NCBI RefSeq assembly: GCF_002775205.1
Contig: NC_036455.1
Coordinates: forward strand, 1,216,501-1,280,500
Reading direction: 5' to 3'
From: Xiphophorus maculatus
Lineage: Eukaryota > Chordata > Actinopteri > Cyprinodontiformes > Poeciliidae
Length of the DNA stretch: 64,000 nucleotides
Shown: positions 36,506-49,979 of the stretch, in pieces
Layout: each line of letters begins with the position of its first letter
Position numbering within the stretch: position 1 is the stretch's first letter
Made by a program: the position numbers and the translations under genes
The notes under the pieces: generated by a model
The model's input: the letters and a program-made list of their open reading frames with translations, nothing else
What the model was told of the DNA's origin: nothing
Database searches by the model: none

Positions 36506-39500
36506 ATGGAACAGACAGGCGCTGCCACCGTGAAAATGGACCAGGAGTTTGAAGACATGGACTCCAAAGGCCGGTGGCAGAAGCTTTACTCAGTAAGTGT
36601 GTTAGCATGTGTTAGCTAGCACAGAGCTAATTCGGTTTGTACGGAGAGCGCGCATTTTATTTGGCTGCATACACAAACTCTGACGCTGTAGTCAATGTTT
36701 TCACTTTTTGTCTGGTCTTATTTGTGATTCTTTTCTGCTCCAAGCTGATAAAGTAACTCTCACATGACGCCGTAATATCAACTTAATGTTTTGACACGGA
36801 GACTAAACTCAGCGTAAGGGGTTTAGCTCTTTGTAATTAACTGCATAAAGTTTTCTCTTTAACCTCTAATATACACGGTCGACCTTTTGATTTCGTGTGT
36901 GTAGCTCCGTCATTGGATCATTATTGGAAGATCATTTTTATGTCCTCCGCTTTACTGTAATCCAGCTCCTGTTTTGTTTACAGTCAGCGTTGACTGGTAG
37001 ATTATTTACATTGATCATAGTTAATAATCACCGTACTTAAAAGTATAACCTGAAAACGAAAAGATTAAAAGTTGTATTTTGTTTCTCTGATTACTCAGGG
37101 TTAAAAAAGGTTAACTTTCAGTTTAGGTTACTTATACTGCGCTAATTAACAACAAAGGCAGTTTGCAGGTCAAAAAGTCTAATGTTTATCCAGTTATCTA
37201 GAATCGGAGTTTGTCCAAGTTTGATTTATCTTATTGAAACTCACTACAACACAGTCCAAATGTGTAGTCACATTAAGGTCTAAGCAATTTTATTGCAGTT
37301 TAATCCTGATTATAGAATAGTAGAATAATCCTTTATTTGTCCCCCAGTGGTGGAATACATGTACAATACTGTAAAAGCGTTGGTACTAGGCTAGGGTAGG
37401 AGATGTTGTGTCTTCAAGATACACCGGCACACCACCGATCTGTTGGCAGGCCTGTCAACTAGCATACAGGGACACATGAGAAAAGTCTGGATTGTCTTGA
37501 GTCTGGGGTAGGAAGTGGTAGATGACAATCCCTTGATGAATGGAGTGACCAAGTAATTTCTGTCAGTAACAACTTCCTCACCAATCTCCCTGAGGTTTTA
37601 GGTTTTTATCACCAAGTTATTTTTTTCTGGAAAACCAATTCAAGTGGTAAAATATATTATTATTTGCAAGCCGCCTAGTCAAACTAAGTTGAGAATACCA
37701 GTTGTTGAAAAGTTTGTCTGGCTAAGGAAGCCCAGCCGATTGTGTCAAGTCATCTAACTGTGTTTACACAACAATCTGTGAACTTTGTTGAACCAGTGTG
37801 TGACCTATGCATAGGAAAATGTAGCAGCGCAGCTTCAGAGGAAAAAAATTAGAACAATTAACCATGACTCATCCCATCAATAATAAAAAAACCCCCATTA
37901 AAGATCAGTGACTTAAAAATTAAATGTGTAGGGCTGACTATAGCAATATTTAGCAACACTTAAGATGATATATCCACACAATTTCATTAAAAAAGTATTA
38001 TGAAGGCTTAATGTTCTGATCTTGCCATGATTATTCAGCAAATGTTCTACCCTTTTCCCAAGTAAAATAACTAATTGATTTATTAATATCTTTTCAGCAA
38101 TATTCCTATTTTTTCTCATTTAAACGCAACACGAAACAAAATTGTTCTATGGAAAAAAGGAATTTAGCTAACTTTCAATTTCATTCTATTGTGAAATCTA
38201 AATTAGGATTAAAAACCATTTTCAATTCTTTGAGGGACAGCAGACTTTGTTTAGGCTAGAAATTAAAATGTATAATTTTTGGGAATTAAAGTGCTAAACA
38301 TTAACAAAGAGATTGAATGCTTGGTGGGGTAAAAAAAATGGATTCAACTTTGACTTTGTGCCCCTGCTATGTTGCTATTACATTTTTTAAAAAGCAAATG
38401 ATCATCTTTTTTTTGTTTTATCTCTGTTACAACTAGAAAAATAAAGTTATTTATAATAATAGTGCTACAAAACTCGAATTGACAAGGTAAATTATGATGC
38501 ATTATTTGCATTCCTCGGTTTTAAACCTTTGATCTTCTTTCTAGGAAATCAGGAATCAATCCCACGAGTGCTCTTACAAAGTGGCAAAGTATCCAGAAAA
38601 TCGCAACCGAAACAGATACAGAGATGTCAGTCCATGTGGGTAAACATTTGCGTTTCCTGTTCCAGCCTGTTGCGAAGTCTGCCAATTTACAACTAGTAGT
38701 AAAATATTTTCCTTCCGCTACTTTTCCTCCCTGCAGTTGATCACAGTCGGGTCAAGCTGGAGAACGCGGAAAACGACTACATCAACGCCAGTCTGGTGGT
38801 GATGGAAGACGCCCAAAGAAGTTACATTTTAACACAGGCAAGTAAAAGCAGTGGGAACAATCAAGCAAAAAAGTCATTGTGGTGTTCAAAGAACCAATTT
38901 ATGTCTGTTTTATTTGTAGACCTATTTACAATGACCCTCACTGTTAATAATTTGTTGACTTTTTAAGTAGTTTTATTCAACAAATAAAATATATAAAGAT
39001 TTTTACCACAAAATCTTTTAGCGTGTTTGTGCTCTAGCGTTTCTTTGGGGTTAGGTTATTTCCTGAAATGACAAAAGCATGCATAACTATAGTTGATTTT
39101 CACCAGTCTGCTGTAATTATGCAAAAAGAAATTAATGTAATAGCAAAGTTTTTATTTGGAATTTTTACTTTTTTTTTAATTCAAATACATTATATCTCTA
39201 GTTAGACCTGAGATGAGAAACGTACAGAAATTAAGCACTCTGTATTTGCTATAAAAGGAAGTTCAGTTTATGAATAGAAAAAGGCAAGGTAATTATTTTC
39301 TATGGTTATTTGCATCCTTATCTCTTTCTCTGCTGCTGTGGAAAAAAGATGCTGGCTTTAATACTTTTTCCAGAGTTTTGGTTTAGGGGGAAATATTTAG
39401 AAAAATAACTGTGTTTTTATAAAGATGAAAACTATTAATTTTAAAACATTAATTTCAATAGGCTCAACCACTCCACAACATTCATGCATACTATGCATTT

Positions 39501-42500
39501 GCATAGTAATCAGAAGTCATGCTTCAATCGTGTTACTCTGAACCTTTTTCCAGCAAAGCCTAATTGCCTGGAACCCTTAATTTTCATTAGGGGGAAGTTG
39601 TGTGAAATTTGACTGCAATGCTGTTTATGCAGATTACATGCAGGGGGGCTGTAAAACATTCCCTGCGCAGTTTGAAATCCTGAAATGTTGCCTTGACTAC
39701 GGTAAATTTGTTAATTTTAAAAAATGAGAAAAGGTCTATTCCAGTTAAATTTACCAAAAGCATAATAGTTATGAGTCTGAGTTTAAATCAGGATGACTAA
39801 ATTATAATGCTTATATAAGGATGAGCCAACTGAAGACTCGGGGTAATTCAAAAAGTGGCTGTATTTTGGTTAAACGTCTACAAAGGTAATCTATTTTTAT
39901 CCTTGTAAATGCAGTGGAAACAGATGGGGCCCCTCAAAAAGCCCCTAAAGTTAAAATACTGCTGCTACATGTTAAGCAGCCAACTAGAGAAGTTAATGGC
40001 GTTGCTTACTGGAGAAACATTGCATGCAACTGTGCTGTTTGTTTTGTCCACAGGGCCCCCTCAAGAACACTTGCGGCCACTTTTGGCTCATGATCTGGGA
40101 GCAGAAGACGAAGGCGGTCATCATGCTCAACAGGGTCATAGAGAAAGGATCAGTGAGTACTGGATGGAAAAAAAAAAAAGTATTCAACACCGGTACTCGG
40201 ATATGTGCTGAAATGCTAAACAGACCACAGCACGAGTGGTTGCACCATTACCATTGAATGATTAGTTTTACACAGTGAGTTACTGACCCACAGCATCCTT
40301 TAAAGTGCCATCCATCCATCACTTATATGTCTGCTTTAAAGTGGCCCCGAATTTAGTGTAGGGAAGTATGGATTTTTATAATAAAAGTGCAGGAATCATG
40401 TTTTTATGAATACACTTTATCAGCAGATTATTGTTTAACCAACGACAGAAAGATGTAGTGTGTTTGTGATGAAAGCCAACCTCTTAGCCCTGTAACTCCA
40501 TGATCCCGCGTTGTGCAGATTAAATACTCAAATAAACCTCTCACAAACTGCACAGCTGTGACCTCGCTTTCTGAGTAAAGCAGCTGGATTGGATCTCTCT
40601 TTGTCATGAGATTTACCGTTTCTTGGAAATGGAAGATAAAGAGCACATAGTGCACAGATAGTATGAATGCAAAAAAGCCTTTCTGTGTGTGTTTTCGGTG
40701 GTTTTTCAGCAACAAGCTCTTTTTTTTGTTGAATAATGTAATCAATTTAATCAAGCTTCATGTTCTTGTTACGTGTCTGATTAAAGACATGACCTCTGTT
40801 TTTATTTCCTGAGAAAATTGTCAAATGATTGCTCTTGTTCAAACCACTATGTTTATAGTTAGTAATTTTATTGCAGTTGAGTTGTTTTACCGTTGCTTGA
40901 CATAGTTTATCCTATTATTCTAAGGGTCAAATTATCCTCCTGCTTAGTCAGATGTTTATTTTTATTTGGACAATGTCCAGCCTATGTCTCTACTATTTTT
41001 ATTTTTTCTTTCTGCAACAGGAAAAGTGTGCCCAGTACTGGCCGACGGCAGAGGAGAGAGAGATGGCCTTCAGAGACACGCGCTTTATGGTCACACTGCT
41101 GTCAGAAGACACCAAGTCTTACTACACCACCAGAGTATTGCAGCTGCAGAATATTAATGTAGGCTGCTGCTTTATTTAGCACATATCTTTAATTTGAACT
41201 AATCCAAAGATAATATAAAGACACACTGTGTTTCCTAAATATTTTCAGAAGTGATGCATTGTTGTGATTGTCTTGCAGATCTTGCAGCATTGCAGTTTTA
41301 TGATTTTAACTTTAATATTTAAGTGGTCTAAACACAACATGCTTTATAACTTTGGAGTATTTAATATTCAATCTGTATCTTGTTTTAGGTGCCATTGCCT
41401 CAAAACCTTTCCAATTTGTTGTTAGTACAACAACTAACTTCAGTGTATTTAGTAGGGATTTTATGTGAAGGTGAACTTCTACCATAGCCTCAACTATTGG
41501 TACTCCTTGAATTTTTTTAACATTGCATCACACTGTTAAAAAAAATGTTGAAGCGTCTCTAATACAAGCTTCAATGTAATTAAGATAATTAAGATTTTAC
41601 TGAGCAACTACGTGTTGTGAGATGGGAGGCAGATGCTGCATGGTTTTCACATTTTTAAGCATAAAAATCTTGATAGCGATACAGTATTCTGTGAAACTGG
41701 GTTTTTCTGCAGTTTCAGTTGCAAGTCTTTAGGGGTTTGACTCTACTAACTTTGTAAACCTCAATATGGAAATTTTCAACCATTTTTCTTTTAAGAATAA
41801 ATCAAACTTGGACAGATCGGTTGGAAGCAGCAATGTTTAAGCATTTCCTCAGATGCTCATTTAGTTGGATTTAGGTGTGGACTTTGACTAGACTACTTCA
41901 ACACATAAATCTGCATTGATATGTGCACCAACATGTTTTCTTCCTTATTTAGCTTCACCTATCTTAAAATAGAAAAAAAATAGGAAAGAAAAACTTTATA
42001 TGTCCCAACTGGTGACAGATTAAAAGCACATAACGCTTTCTTTTAACTCTCAATCACCTTCTTTGTCCACCAGATGTTGATTTTGTTAATGAACAGAAGC
42101 TGAAACTTGTTGCACTTTTTTTCAGCTATTTAACACGCTTCACTGAACCTCATATAACCTCACACATACTGACAGGAATCAGCACCTTAGAATCAGTGGA
42201 AACAAACAGTGGGTAGTAATTTCCCTGCTCCTAATTTTAGCTACATTCGTCTTCCTTTCACAGACGGGCGAGAAGAGAGAGATCCATCACTTTCACTACA
42301 CCACGTGGCCTGATTTCGGTGTCCCTGAATCCCCGGCATCCTTCCTGAACTTCCTCTTTAAAGTGCGGGAATCTGGAGCGTTAGGGATGGACCATGGACC
42401 GGCAGTGGTGCACTGCAGTGCTGGAATTGGACGCTCGGGGACATTCTCATTAGTAGACACATGCCTTGTTCTTGTAAGTGCATTTGCTTCTTCCCCCCCC

Positions 42501-45500
42501 TTTGGTCTATACGTCCTCTGAGGGAATAAATGTTTTTTTTATTTGCCCTATCACATCAACCAGCAGCAGTTCTTCCTATAATGTGTTGCTGTGTCTGCAC
42601 ACTTTGTCTTATATGCTTGCAAACTGCCAGGAAAATAGCATTCTGCTTTTATAATATATATTCAGTTGGAAATCCATGCATTTACCTTAATGTGGTAAGT
42701 TTTAACCCATAGCAGACGCCCAGCTTGCTTATGAAACTTTCTGTTAAATTTAGTCATATCTTACATAAAAGTTTCTATAATAAAACCATGTTGAATTTAG
42801 AGTTTTTCATTTATATGTCAATATTTGAGTGCATCTTAATTCCTTCCAAACGGGGCAAAGAGGTTGTTTTGTAATCTGTGTGTCCAATCTGAAATCGTTG
42901 CTGCCTCTGCTGAACACTTAGTCACACACTAGAAAAATCACGCCATGAAATATGGGAATCGACTGCTGGAAACTCAGTTACACTATTCTTATTCAACCTG
43001 CAATAGGAAGTTGTATTGCAGCTGCCTTAAAACATCTAATCTTCTTCATATCTAGTCAAATAAAATGTGACCACGTGCTTTGATGAACCATTCATATCTT
43101 TTGACCTTTTCCCATTTAGCTACATTACTTGAGCTTATTTAATTGAAATTTTATGTGATAAAGCAAATTATAAATTGTTCACATAGCGCATTCTTCAAAT
43201 TGTTCTTCACATTTGCGCACTAAATCCTTGTAAGCCTGGCTTTTGCTTCGAATATTGCTATCTGTCTTTGCTTTGCACAGCTACAGATTGATTTTGTCAT
43301 TCATTACATTTTATAAAATGCCTCCAGACACCTCTTGATTACTTTTCTCATTAGTGCTCTCTTTGCCCAGCCTGCTAATTCAGGTGGACGGCCCCGACTT
43401 GGTTGGTTTGCAGTTTTACTTTTCTATTTCCATTCTCAGATGATGGATTGAATCGCGCTCCATGAGGTCTCTAAAAGTTTGCAATATTGTTTTCCAACTT
43501 GAACCCGATTTTAACGTCTCTGCAACTTTATCCCTCACCTGTCTGCTCTGCTCCTTGGTCTTTATGAGGTTTTCTTTCTGAGTGGTTCTTTATCAAATCT
43601 CTTGTTATAAGAAAAAACACTTTTGATTTTAATAGTTAGACTGCCAGTATCAGTCTTCCTCCACAGGGAACTGTAAACTCTTTGTTGCGAGGTGCTTGCT
43701 CTATTTTAATTGCTATGGCCAACTGAGAAATCCACATTCATATGAGAGTTCCTGTTTAAACAATGCAGAACACAGAAAATCAGGAAGTCACCAGAGAAAG
43801 TTCCTCCATAAAAGCTGAGCCAAGTTGTGTTGCTTTTTCTTCTAGATGGACAAACGGAAAGATCCGTTGTCAGTGGACATCAAGAACATCCTTTTAAAGA
43901 TGAGGAAATACCGCATGGGTCTGATCCAGACTCCCGAACAGCTGCGCTTCTCCTACATGGCTGTCCTTGAAGGAGCAAAGTTCATCATGGGCGACTCTTC
44001 TGTGCAGGTATGACTCATATTCATACACCCCAACTTATGATTTGTTTAATTTTCAGGTGTTGGTTTTTACTATCCATTTTAATTATATGTAATATTTTGA
44101 GATATATTGTTTGCAGTTCAATAAACAGATTCTTTCTTATCAGTGAATTTTTAGTTGGAAGTAAAAATACACTGCCTGGGGCAAAAAAAAAAAAAAAGGA
44201 AAAGGTTGCTTCCTGAATTTAGCTAAGCAAATGGGGACTAGCCTTCTTCTAGGCAATACACAAATTATCAACAATTAAGTGTTTTTAGTGTCTTATTTTG
44301 TCACCTGGATTCATCCAGGCCAACTCTTTCACATTTATTGACTTCCTCTCTTCCATATGTTTTCACCGGTAGAACCAATGGCGTGTGTTGTCTGAGGAAG
44401 ATCAGGAGCCGTCCTCGGAGTCTCCGCCCTCCTCCGAGCCTCAGGCCCGGTGTCCACCGGAGCGACACAATGGGACCCAGAGAGGAGGTCAGCAGGAGGA
44501 GGCAGAGGACTACAGACAGGACAGCAGAGTTCCTACTCAGTCTTCCTGCAAGGAACAGGAGCTGGATGGCAGCACAACACAGTCAGTATCATATATATGC
44601 AGTTTCATTCGGCACTAATAAACATCTTAATGGAAATAAATGTATCTCATAATTTATGAAAAATTAGACCAAAAGTTGAACTTTATCTTCCCATTGAACA
44701 AGAGTTAAGCTAATGCCAAATCTCTAATATCTATTTGTTAAAACACTAAGATTCTACTATAGAACAGGAGGGGAAAAAGAGTGCCTCCTTCATGGTCCTG
44801 AATCGAGATTTGGACTTTCACTCAGCTCCCACGGTTTCATTTTTCACCTGGATTAGGTGTAACGGGTTTTGTTCACTGGAAAGCCTGAGGGACGTTCCTC
44901 ACTTTAGATTCAGAATGGAAAAAAGAATCTGGTGCAACTAAACACTTAAGTTTGCAAACTTGGTGTAAACTCAAAAACATTTATCACAACCAAATTTGGA
45001 GAAGTTCATCAGGCTTTTCGTCAAAGGCTTTGTCTGGAGAATGAGTCGTCACGAAATGCTAATCACCCAATCAGAATTCCACTGGACAATGCTGCGACAG
45101 AGGTCCAATAAAAAAAAAATGGGTTATTGGATTTTGGTCGTGTTGTTTTTTTTTGCTACTGCACTTTATTTAGACAAGAGACACACCAATCAATCCTTCA
45201 AAATAAAACCATCTCCAACTCTAATCTTTCTACTGAATAAAGAGACATTTCACATTCATATTCAACAGATTTATCCATGTTTACTTTACCTAATCATGGA
45301 TAATTCAAAAGAAAATTCATTTATACACAAATATACACACACCATGCTTTATGTATTTTGCCAATGTATAAATTGGCAAAAAATGGTATCAATTACATAA
45401 AACATAGTTGCAAATGTCCAGGGTATTCAGACATGACTCTTTCAGTCAATAAAGGATGATTTGGAGTTACTTGGTGAAGGCGGTAAATTCTGTACTCTGT

Positions 45501-45660
45501 GCATAAAAGTAATTAGAAAGACGTCACTAAACCAATTTTCATCTCTTTTTTTTTACACAGCAAACGACGCAGAGAAGATAACCTCTCCAAATCTGTCAAC
45601 ACCAAAACACCCCAAGGCAAGTCCAGGTCAACCGACTCGGACAGGAAGAGGAAAAGGTGA
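36506..45660 (+). CDS. ptpn2: ptpn2: T-cell protein tyrosine phosphatase, nuclear-type C-terminus
   Basis: Nine exons: 36506-36592, 38545-38635, 38737-38837, 40054-40152, 41021-41158, 42264-42473, 43846-44007, 44373-44581 and 45561-45660 (stop 45658-45660). All are in phase; the product is 398 aa. A second in-frame Met at codon 11 (36536) would give 388 aa, close to the 387 of human TC45. The phosphatase domain shows [15 protein letters not shown], the WPD loop (D189) and the signature [10 protein letters not shown] with nucleophile C223 and R229, which form and break the phospho-cysteine. Family role: dephosphorylates JAK1/3, STATs and receptor kinases. PTPN2 is chosen over PTPN1 by [30 protein letters not shown], the C-terminal basic clusters KRRRED and RKRKR (nuclear localisation) and the psmg2 neighbour. 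The intron after exon 3 has a GC donor. The exon 8 donor (CA|GTCAGT) was chosen because it alone opens the NLS frame. Confidence 0.93.
36593..38544 (+). other. ptpn2 first intron
   Basis: Contains a block near 37325-37610 (AGAATAATCCTTTATTTGTC and onward) that resembles the 3' end of a fish LINE. The rest is unremarkable AT-rich DNA. Confidence 0.5.
37315..37610. mobile_element. LINE 3'-end-like fragment
   Basis: TAGAATAATCCTTTATTTGTC followed by CCCAGTGGTGGAA resembles the tail of fish LINE families (TTTATTGTCCC...GTGGGGAAA). A related-looking start recurs near 47327. No reverse-transcriptase frame is present. Confidence 0.4.
38838..40053 (+). other. ptpn2 intron with GC donor
   Basis: Begins GCAAGT and ends TTTTGTCCACAG. 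No repeat or gene recognised inside. Confidence 0.7.
40153..41020 (+). other. ptpn2 intron, nothing recognised
   Basis: GTGAGT to TTTCTGCAACAG. Plain AT-rich sequence. Confidence 0.6.
41330..41960. mobile_element. worn Tc1-like repeat in a ptpn2 intron
   Basis: Carries GTGCCATTGCCTCAAAACC at one side and GGATTTAGGTGTGGACTTTG (a motif from the antisense of Tc1-like transposases) at the other. Many indels; no frame. The remainder of this intron (41159-42263) shows nothing else. Confidence 0.5.
42474..43845 (+). other. ptpn2 intron holding a Tc1-like fossil
   Basis: The first half (to about 43040) is unremarkable; the second half is the transposon fossil listed at 43050-43620. Confidence 0.55.
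43050..43620. pseudogene. Tc1-like transposase fossil
   Basis: The plus strand contains CAGGTGGACGGCCCCGACTT, TTTCCATTCTCAGATGATGG, GCTCCATGAGGTCT and TTTATCCCTCACCTGTCTG in the order seen in the antisense of a fish Tc1-like transposase gene. Frames are broken. It is an independent, better-kept relative of the family at 22880 and 50970. Confidence 0.6.
44008..44372 (+). other. ptpn2 intron
   Basis: GTATGA to TTTTCACCGGTAG, with an A run at about 44183-44197. Nothing else. Confidence 0.6.
44582..45560 (+). other. ptpn2 last intron
   Basis: Holds a 134-codon open frame (44996-45400) whose middle ([18 protein letters not shown]) is hydrophobic. No splice site or homology supports it as an exon. 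Otherwise AT-rich. Confidence 0.5.
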
Positions 45661-46282
45661 TTAAATCTTGAGGTTCAAACCACTTTGTGTTTCTTTTGCA
45701 TTTATTCAGAACCTTGTGCAATTTCTAATAAATGTCCAGTGCAAAGTTAGATATAAAACATGTAGATGAGGAAGACAGTGAGATCCTGTCCATCATATCT
45801 GTTGAAAGAAGGCTGATGCATAAAATCTGCATTTCTGCAAAATCTGCTATTGTGCAGATTTATTTATTTGTTTATTTATTTGAAGAAGAAAGAGTCCTGA
45901 TGAGATTTCTTCAGTTTACTGGCGTCTCAGTGTTGTTGTCCTAGAAAGACTTACAGTTAGACCTGATGGAGCATTTACTCTGATGACAGCACAGCGTCGA
46001 AGTCACTTCTGAGAAGCCTCCCTTTGTTGTGTGATATGTCGGCGGTGTTCCAGTAAGAGCAGCGTGAAAGTGCAATCGTTTCTGATCAGGTCTCACTCTC
46101 CTGTTGTGGTTTTCCTGGACAGTTTGGGGTGTATTTGCTGCACATGACGAGACATTTCCTGTCCAGTGGGGGGCAGCCTGTCTTTACTCCCCTCTGAGAC
46201 AGAAACGACCACGAGGAGAACGTTTAGAGGAGGAACTTTATCCACAGCTTGTGAAAACGATCAGCCACATTTGTACCTGGAG

Positions 46283-46321
46283 GTGTGTGTGTGGGGGTGT
46301 GCGTGTGTGTGTGTGTGTGTG
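46283..46321. repeat. GT microsatellite
   Basis: GTGTGTGTGGGGGTGTGCGT followed by an uninterrupted GT run of about ten units, in the presumed 3' UTR or downstream of ptpn2. Confidence 0.8.
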
Positions 46322-49300
46322 GCTGTGCGGTTTGGAGTTGTGGCTGCTCTTCAGCATGGTGTGTGTATATTTGTGTTCACCTGTGGTTAATGCTTTGTGA
46401 AACTGAAATGTCAGGCTGAACTAAACCAAAGCGAGATGCAAATGTGTTGAACATAGGAACGTTTTAATTGTGCCTTTTTTTTTTGTAAGCAGAATTAATT
46501 TATGGTAATTCATGTGAAAGTACAAATTTAGTGGTGTGATCGACAGAATCCACAATGTAGTTCTGTAAAAAGAAAAAGAGGAGATAATTTCTGAACAAAT
46601 CACTTTTCTTTTGCTGCTGCTTCTAACATTCAGTTATAGTTTCTTGAGTCTCAGCATGTTTCGCTTAAACTGTGAGATGCTTTTCTGAATGTATGATTTT
46701 TATTTTTTTGTTATTTTTAGATTAGTATGAAAAGCTTAAAGCTTCTTTGTATACTTTGTTCTGAGTCAAAACAAAGTGCCTGTTCATACACTAGCTTCTT
46801 ACGTTGGCATTGACACATCACTTCCCATTTTCTTGTTGTATTCATGTCATTAAACAATATCAAGGGAGTTTAGTTGTTGATGTAGTTAAGTACCTTCATA
46901 AATTACAGAGGCATAAAAATACATTTGAGTTTTAATTTAGATGTATATTTTACCACTACTTTTATTCTCATTTATGAGTTCTTTTCCAAGTTTGGACCAG
47001 TTGACTTCTACAAAATAACTCATAAATGACCTCCTACTGGTACATATTATTTATTTGAGTCATACAGTCCCATTTTCTGTACAGTTGACTCTGAGCAGGT
47101 TGTAGAAAGTATGAGACGACTCATTTTTCAGTTTGGTACAATTTGACTAAAATTGGAAACGTTCATAGAGGAAAAATGATTAACATTTGCTGCTGAACAA
47201 AACCCTCAGGTTTTCTTCACATGGCTTCAGATGGCAACCATGGGGATCTTTTGTTTTTGTCTCCTGCTTATCCGTGATCAGGTCAGGGGCACAAGTCCAG
47301 GACCGTCCAAGACTCCAAATAATTCAGATTAGAATAGAGTAGGAATGAGCTTTATTTTCCCTCAGCTGGGAAATCCAGATTTTCCAGCAGCAAAGTGACG
47401 GGCAACTCAAAACATGCAGGTTCACACAAATACAGAAGTATGCAAACAGAAAGTAAGAATATGAGATTACAGTGGAGGGAAATTTACAGCATCAGAAAAA
47501 AATGTGTGATTATTAGAAATGCTATGATTCAAATAAATGTGAAACTGAATAGAACTGATGGAAACAAGTACAATATGTACCTTTGTGTTTATAAAAAAAA
47601 AAGTCTACAATAAATGGAAAAGTTATGCAAATAACAGATTGGATGTAAAAATGTTGGTAGATTTGAGGGCAGTGATGGTTATAAAGCCAAGCAGCTGCTG
47701 GGAGGAAGGATCTGTGATTACGTTCTTTTGTGCACCAAGGATTCAGCAATGCATTAACTTCAATTTTCTAAAATCTATAAGAAATACGTTGGCACATTAT
47801 TACACCTTTCTATTGTGCCTTTATTCTCTACATAATAAATAAAGATCTTTTTACCCACCAAAGGGTTTTTGCACAAAGTGTTCACTGTATTCAAAGAAAT
47901 TCAACAAAACCTGTTAAGTTAAAACAATTAAAACGATTCTGAGCTTATTATTGGTTAGTTTTTCACAAGCAGAAATCTAATGATTATCTGTTATTAGCGA
48001 TAACATTTCCTGTTGTCCGTGATCAGGAAATGATCAAGGATCACTGTTACGTTTGCTGCCCTGCAAGATTTCGCTCCACGTGCACAAGCTAGCTAAGCCT
48101 GAACAGAAGAGAATCAGTTTTTCTCAGGAAATTGTCGCCCATCTGTCTCTGAATATATGCTTAACTACCTGAAAGGTGATCACTGTTTAAGCTGTCGTCA
48201 CCTGTTTTGTTTTTAAGCTCTTTGGGGGCCTTGGAAAGTCGACAGCATTGCTGCCAAAGGCAATACATCCACACTAGGATGAGGATCAGGTCATTATTTA
48301 GTGTTTGTAATTATTCACAAAGTTAATTTATAACTGAAAAGTCATGTTTTTGTTTATAGCTTTCCTAAATACACTTAATATTTACAGCACATACTTCGAA
48401 ATTTAGCTCTGGTACGTGAACGGACCGTATCTCAATCTCATTTAATTTCTTATCTGTATGGATGTAAAGTCCACACAGTTGCCAGCTTCGTCCCCAATAA
48501 ATTAAATGATGAATATGTGATAACACAGTAAAAAGCTTATTGCATCTTATTTACTATTTATAATGAGGAATAAAAATATTGTTTTCAGATGTAGAAATGT
48601 ACATTTAAGTGTGACATGCATTTGTTTTTAGCCCCCATTACTAAATGTGGGCATTTATCATTTATTTTTGATAAATATTCATTTATCATTTTCACAAAAA
48701 ATTACAATTAATTATTATTAGTTCTCCGTTTGGTCAATGAGTGCATCAATAAATTTGAAAATATAAAACGTAATTATTGTTTGCTGCTTAATGACACAAA
48801 TCACACTTTCATTGGTCTCCTGAAGAATATTACACATGGGTATGTTTGGGGTTATTATTGCTGTGCTCCTAAAAAAAGTTATTTTTATTTTGATAAAACT
48901 TTAAGTCCATACTTTGATGCCTCTAAAATAAATTGCAGTACAATCAGTTTTCCTTAGAGAAGCCACTTAATTAGCTGTGTAATTTTCTGTATAATTACTC
49001 TATCCTGTGAAGAATAAAAACCAGCAGAAGTTAAAAGCAGGTCACCAACAACATCCTGACCCATGAATGTCTTAAATACTGAAAATACTAAACCAGGTGT
49101 CCATTTTCTCCACAATTTCTGCGCTGCTTTGCGTTTGTCAGACCATCAAGATGGAAATGCTCAGATAATCTGCAGTGCTGAGTGGGATGCCTCTGTTTAA
49201 AGTGTGAAATTCTGCTTTTAATTCATCTAATACGACTCTCTGCACGTCTCGCACGATTGAAGTGATTCAAGGCAAGCATCCGAAACGTCACAGCGGTCTG

Positions 49301-49973
49301 AGTTTCTTTTCCACTTTGTGTCTCGTGACAGGATGAAAACCAGCGACTGCTAACCAGCTCCACCTGAGTTTGGCTCCGGCAGCGAAGCCAGCCTCGGCAG
49401 GGAACTCCAGCTCTCCACCCCTCTATCCAAACCTCCGTGCTCTTCCTCCTCTTCTTTTGCCCTTTTCTTTTTTTTACGTTCGTCATGGTTTTAGTCCGGC
49501 CAAGTCCCATGCTTTCAGCAACACTCGCCTCATAACTCTTCATGTCTTTAGCTTCAGCGTTTTCCCCCAAATCCTCTCCGAAATGTTTACAGCAGACACT
49601 TTGACATTCACACAGGAGCTTTAAACCCCCTCCTCAGACCTCACCTCCGCGTTTTGCTTTTGTTGTTTTCCTCGCATTCTGACCTCTCTTATAAGACTGA
49701 ACAGTAGGGGGGGTACGCATTGCCAATTTGTAATGCTGTTCATATGTGTATTTTTAGAAAGAAAAAAAAACATTTTTTCAGAGGCGAAAACAAGAGGTAC
49801 TATTTTTTATAAAAAATCTACTTGAAGTTTTTAAAGGTGACGTGGGGTTTGGTATAAGACAAGTACTGCCTCCTCCCCCAAGTAATAGTGGCATGATATT
49901 TCAATGATGTACATAGTGCTCTGTTGGTTTTTTAAAGATGTGTATTAAAGATATTTTTGCTTGTAAAGAGAAA

Positions 49974-49979
49974 AATAAA
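49974..49979 (+). terminator. candidate ptpn2 polyadenylation signal
   Basis: AATAAA after a T- and AT-rich tract, with a second AATAAA at 50076-50081. Both lie ahead of the convergent psmg2 3' end. Confidence 0.4.

Noticed and set aside
44996-45400. 134-codon frame with a hydrophobic stretch, considered as a ptpn2 ER-tail exon
   Set aside because: It lies before, not after, the NLS exon, has no convincing splice sites joining it, and the sequence around it lacks the expected Trp-rich lead of the ER tail.
36506-45660. PTPN1 (PTP1B) as identity of the phosphatase
   Set aside because: There is no proline-rich tail. Key segments and the KRRRED/RKRKR basic clusters match PTPN2, and psmg2 next door supports PTPN2.
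46104-46400. 98-codon frame over the GT repeat
   Set aside because: Much of the predicted protein is translated microsatellite (CVCVCVWL); no family match.
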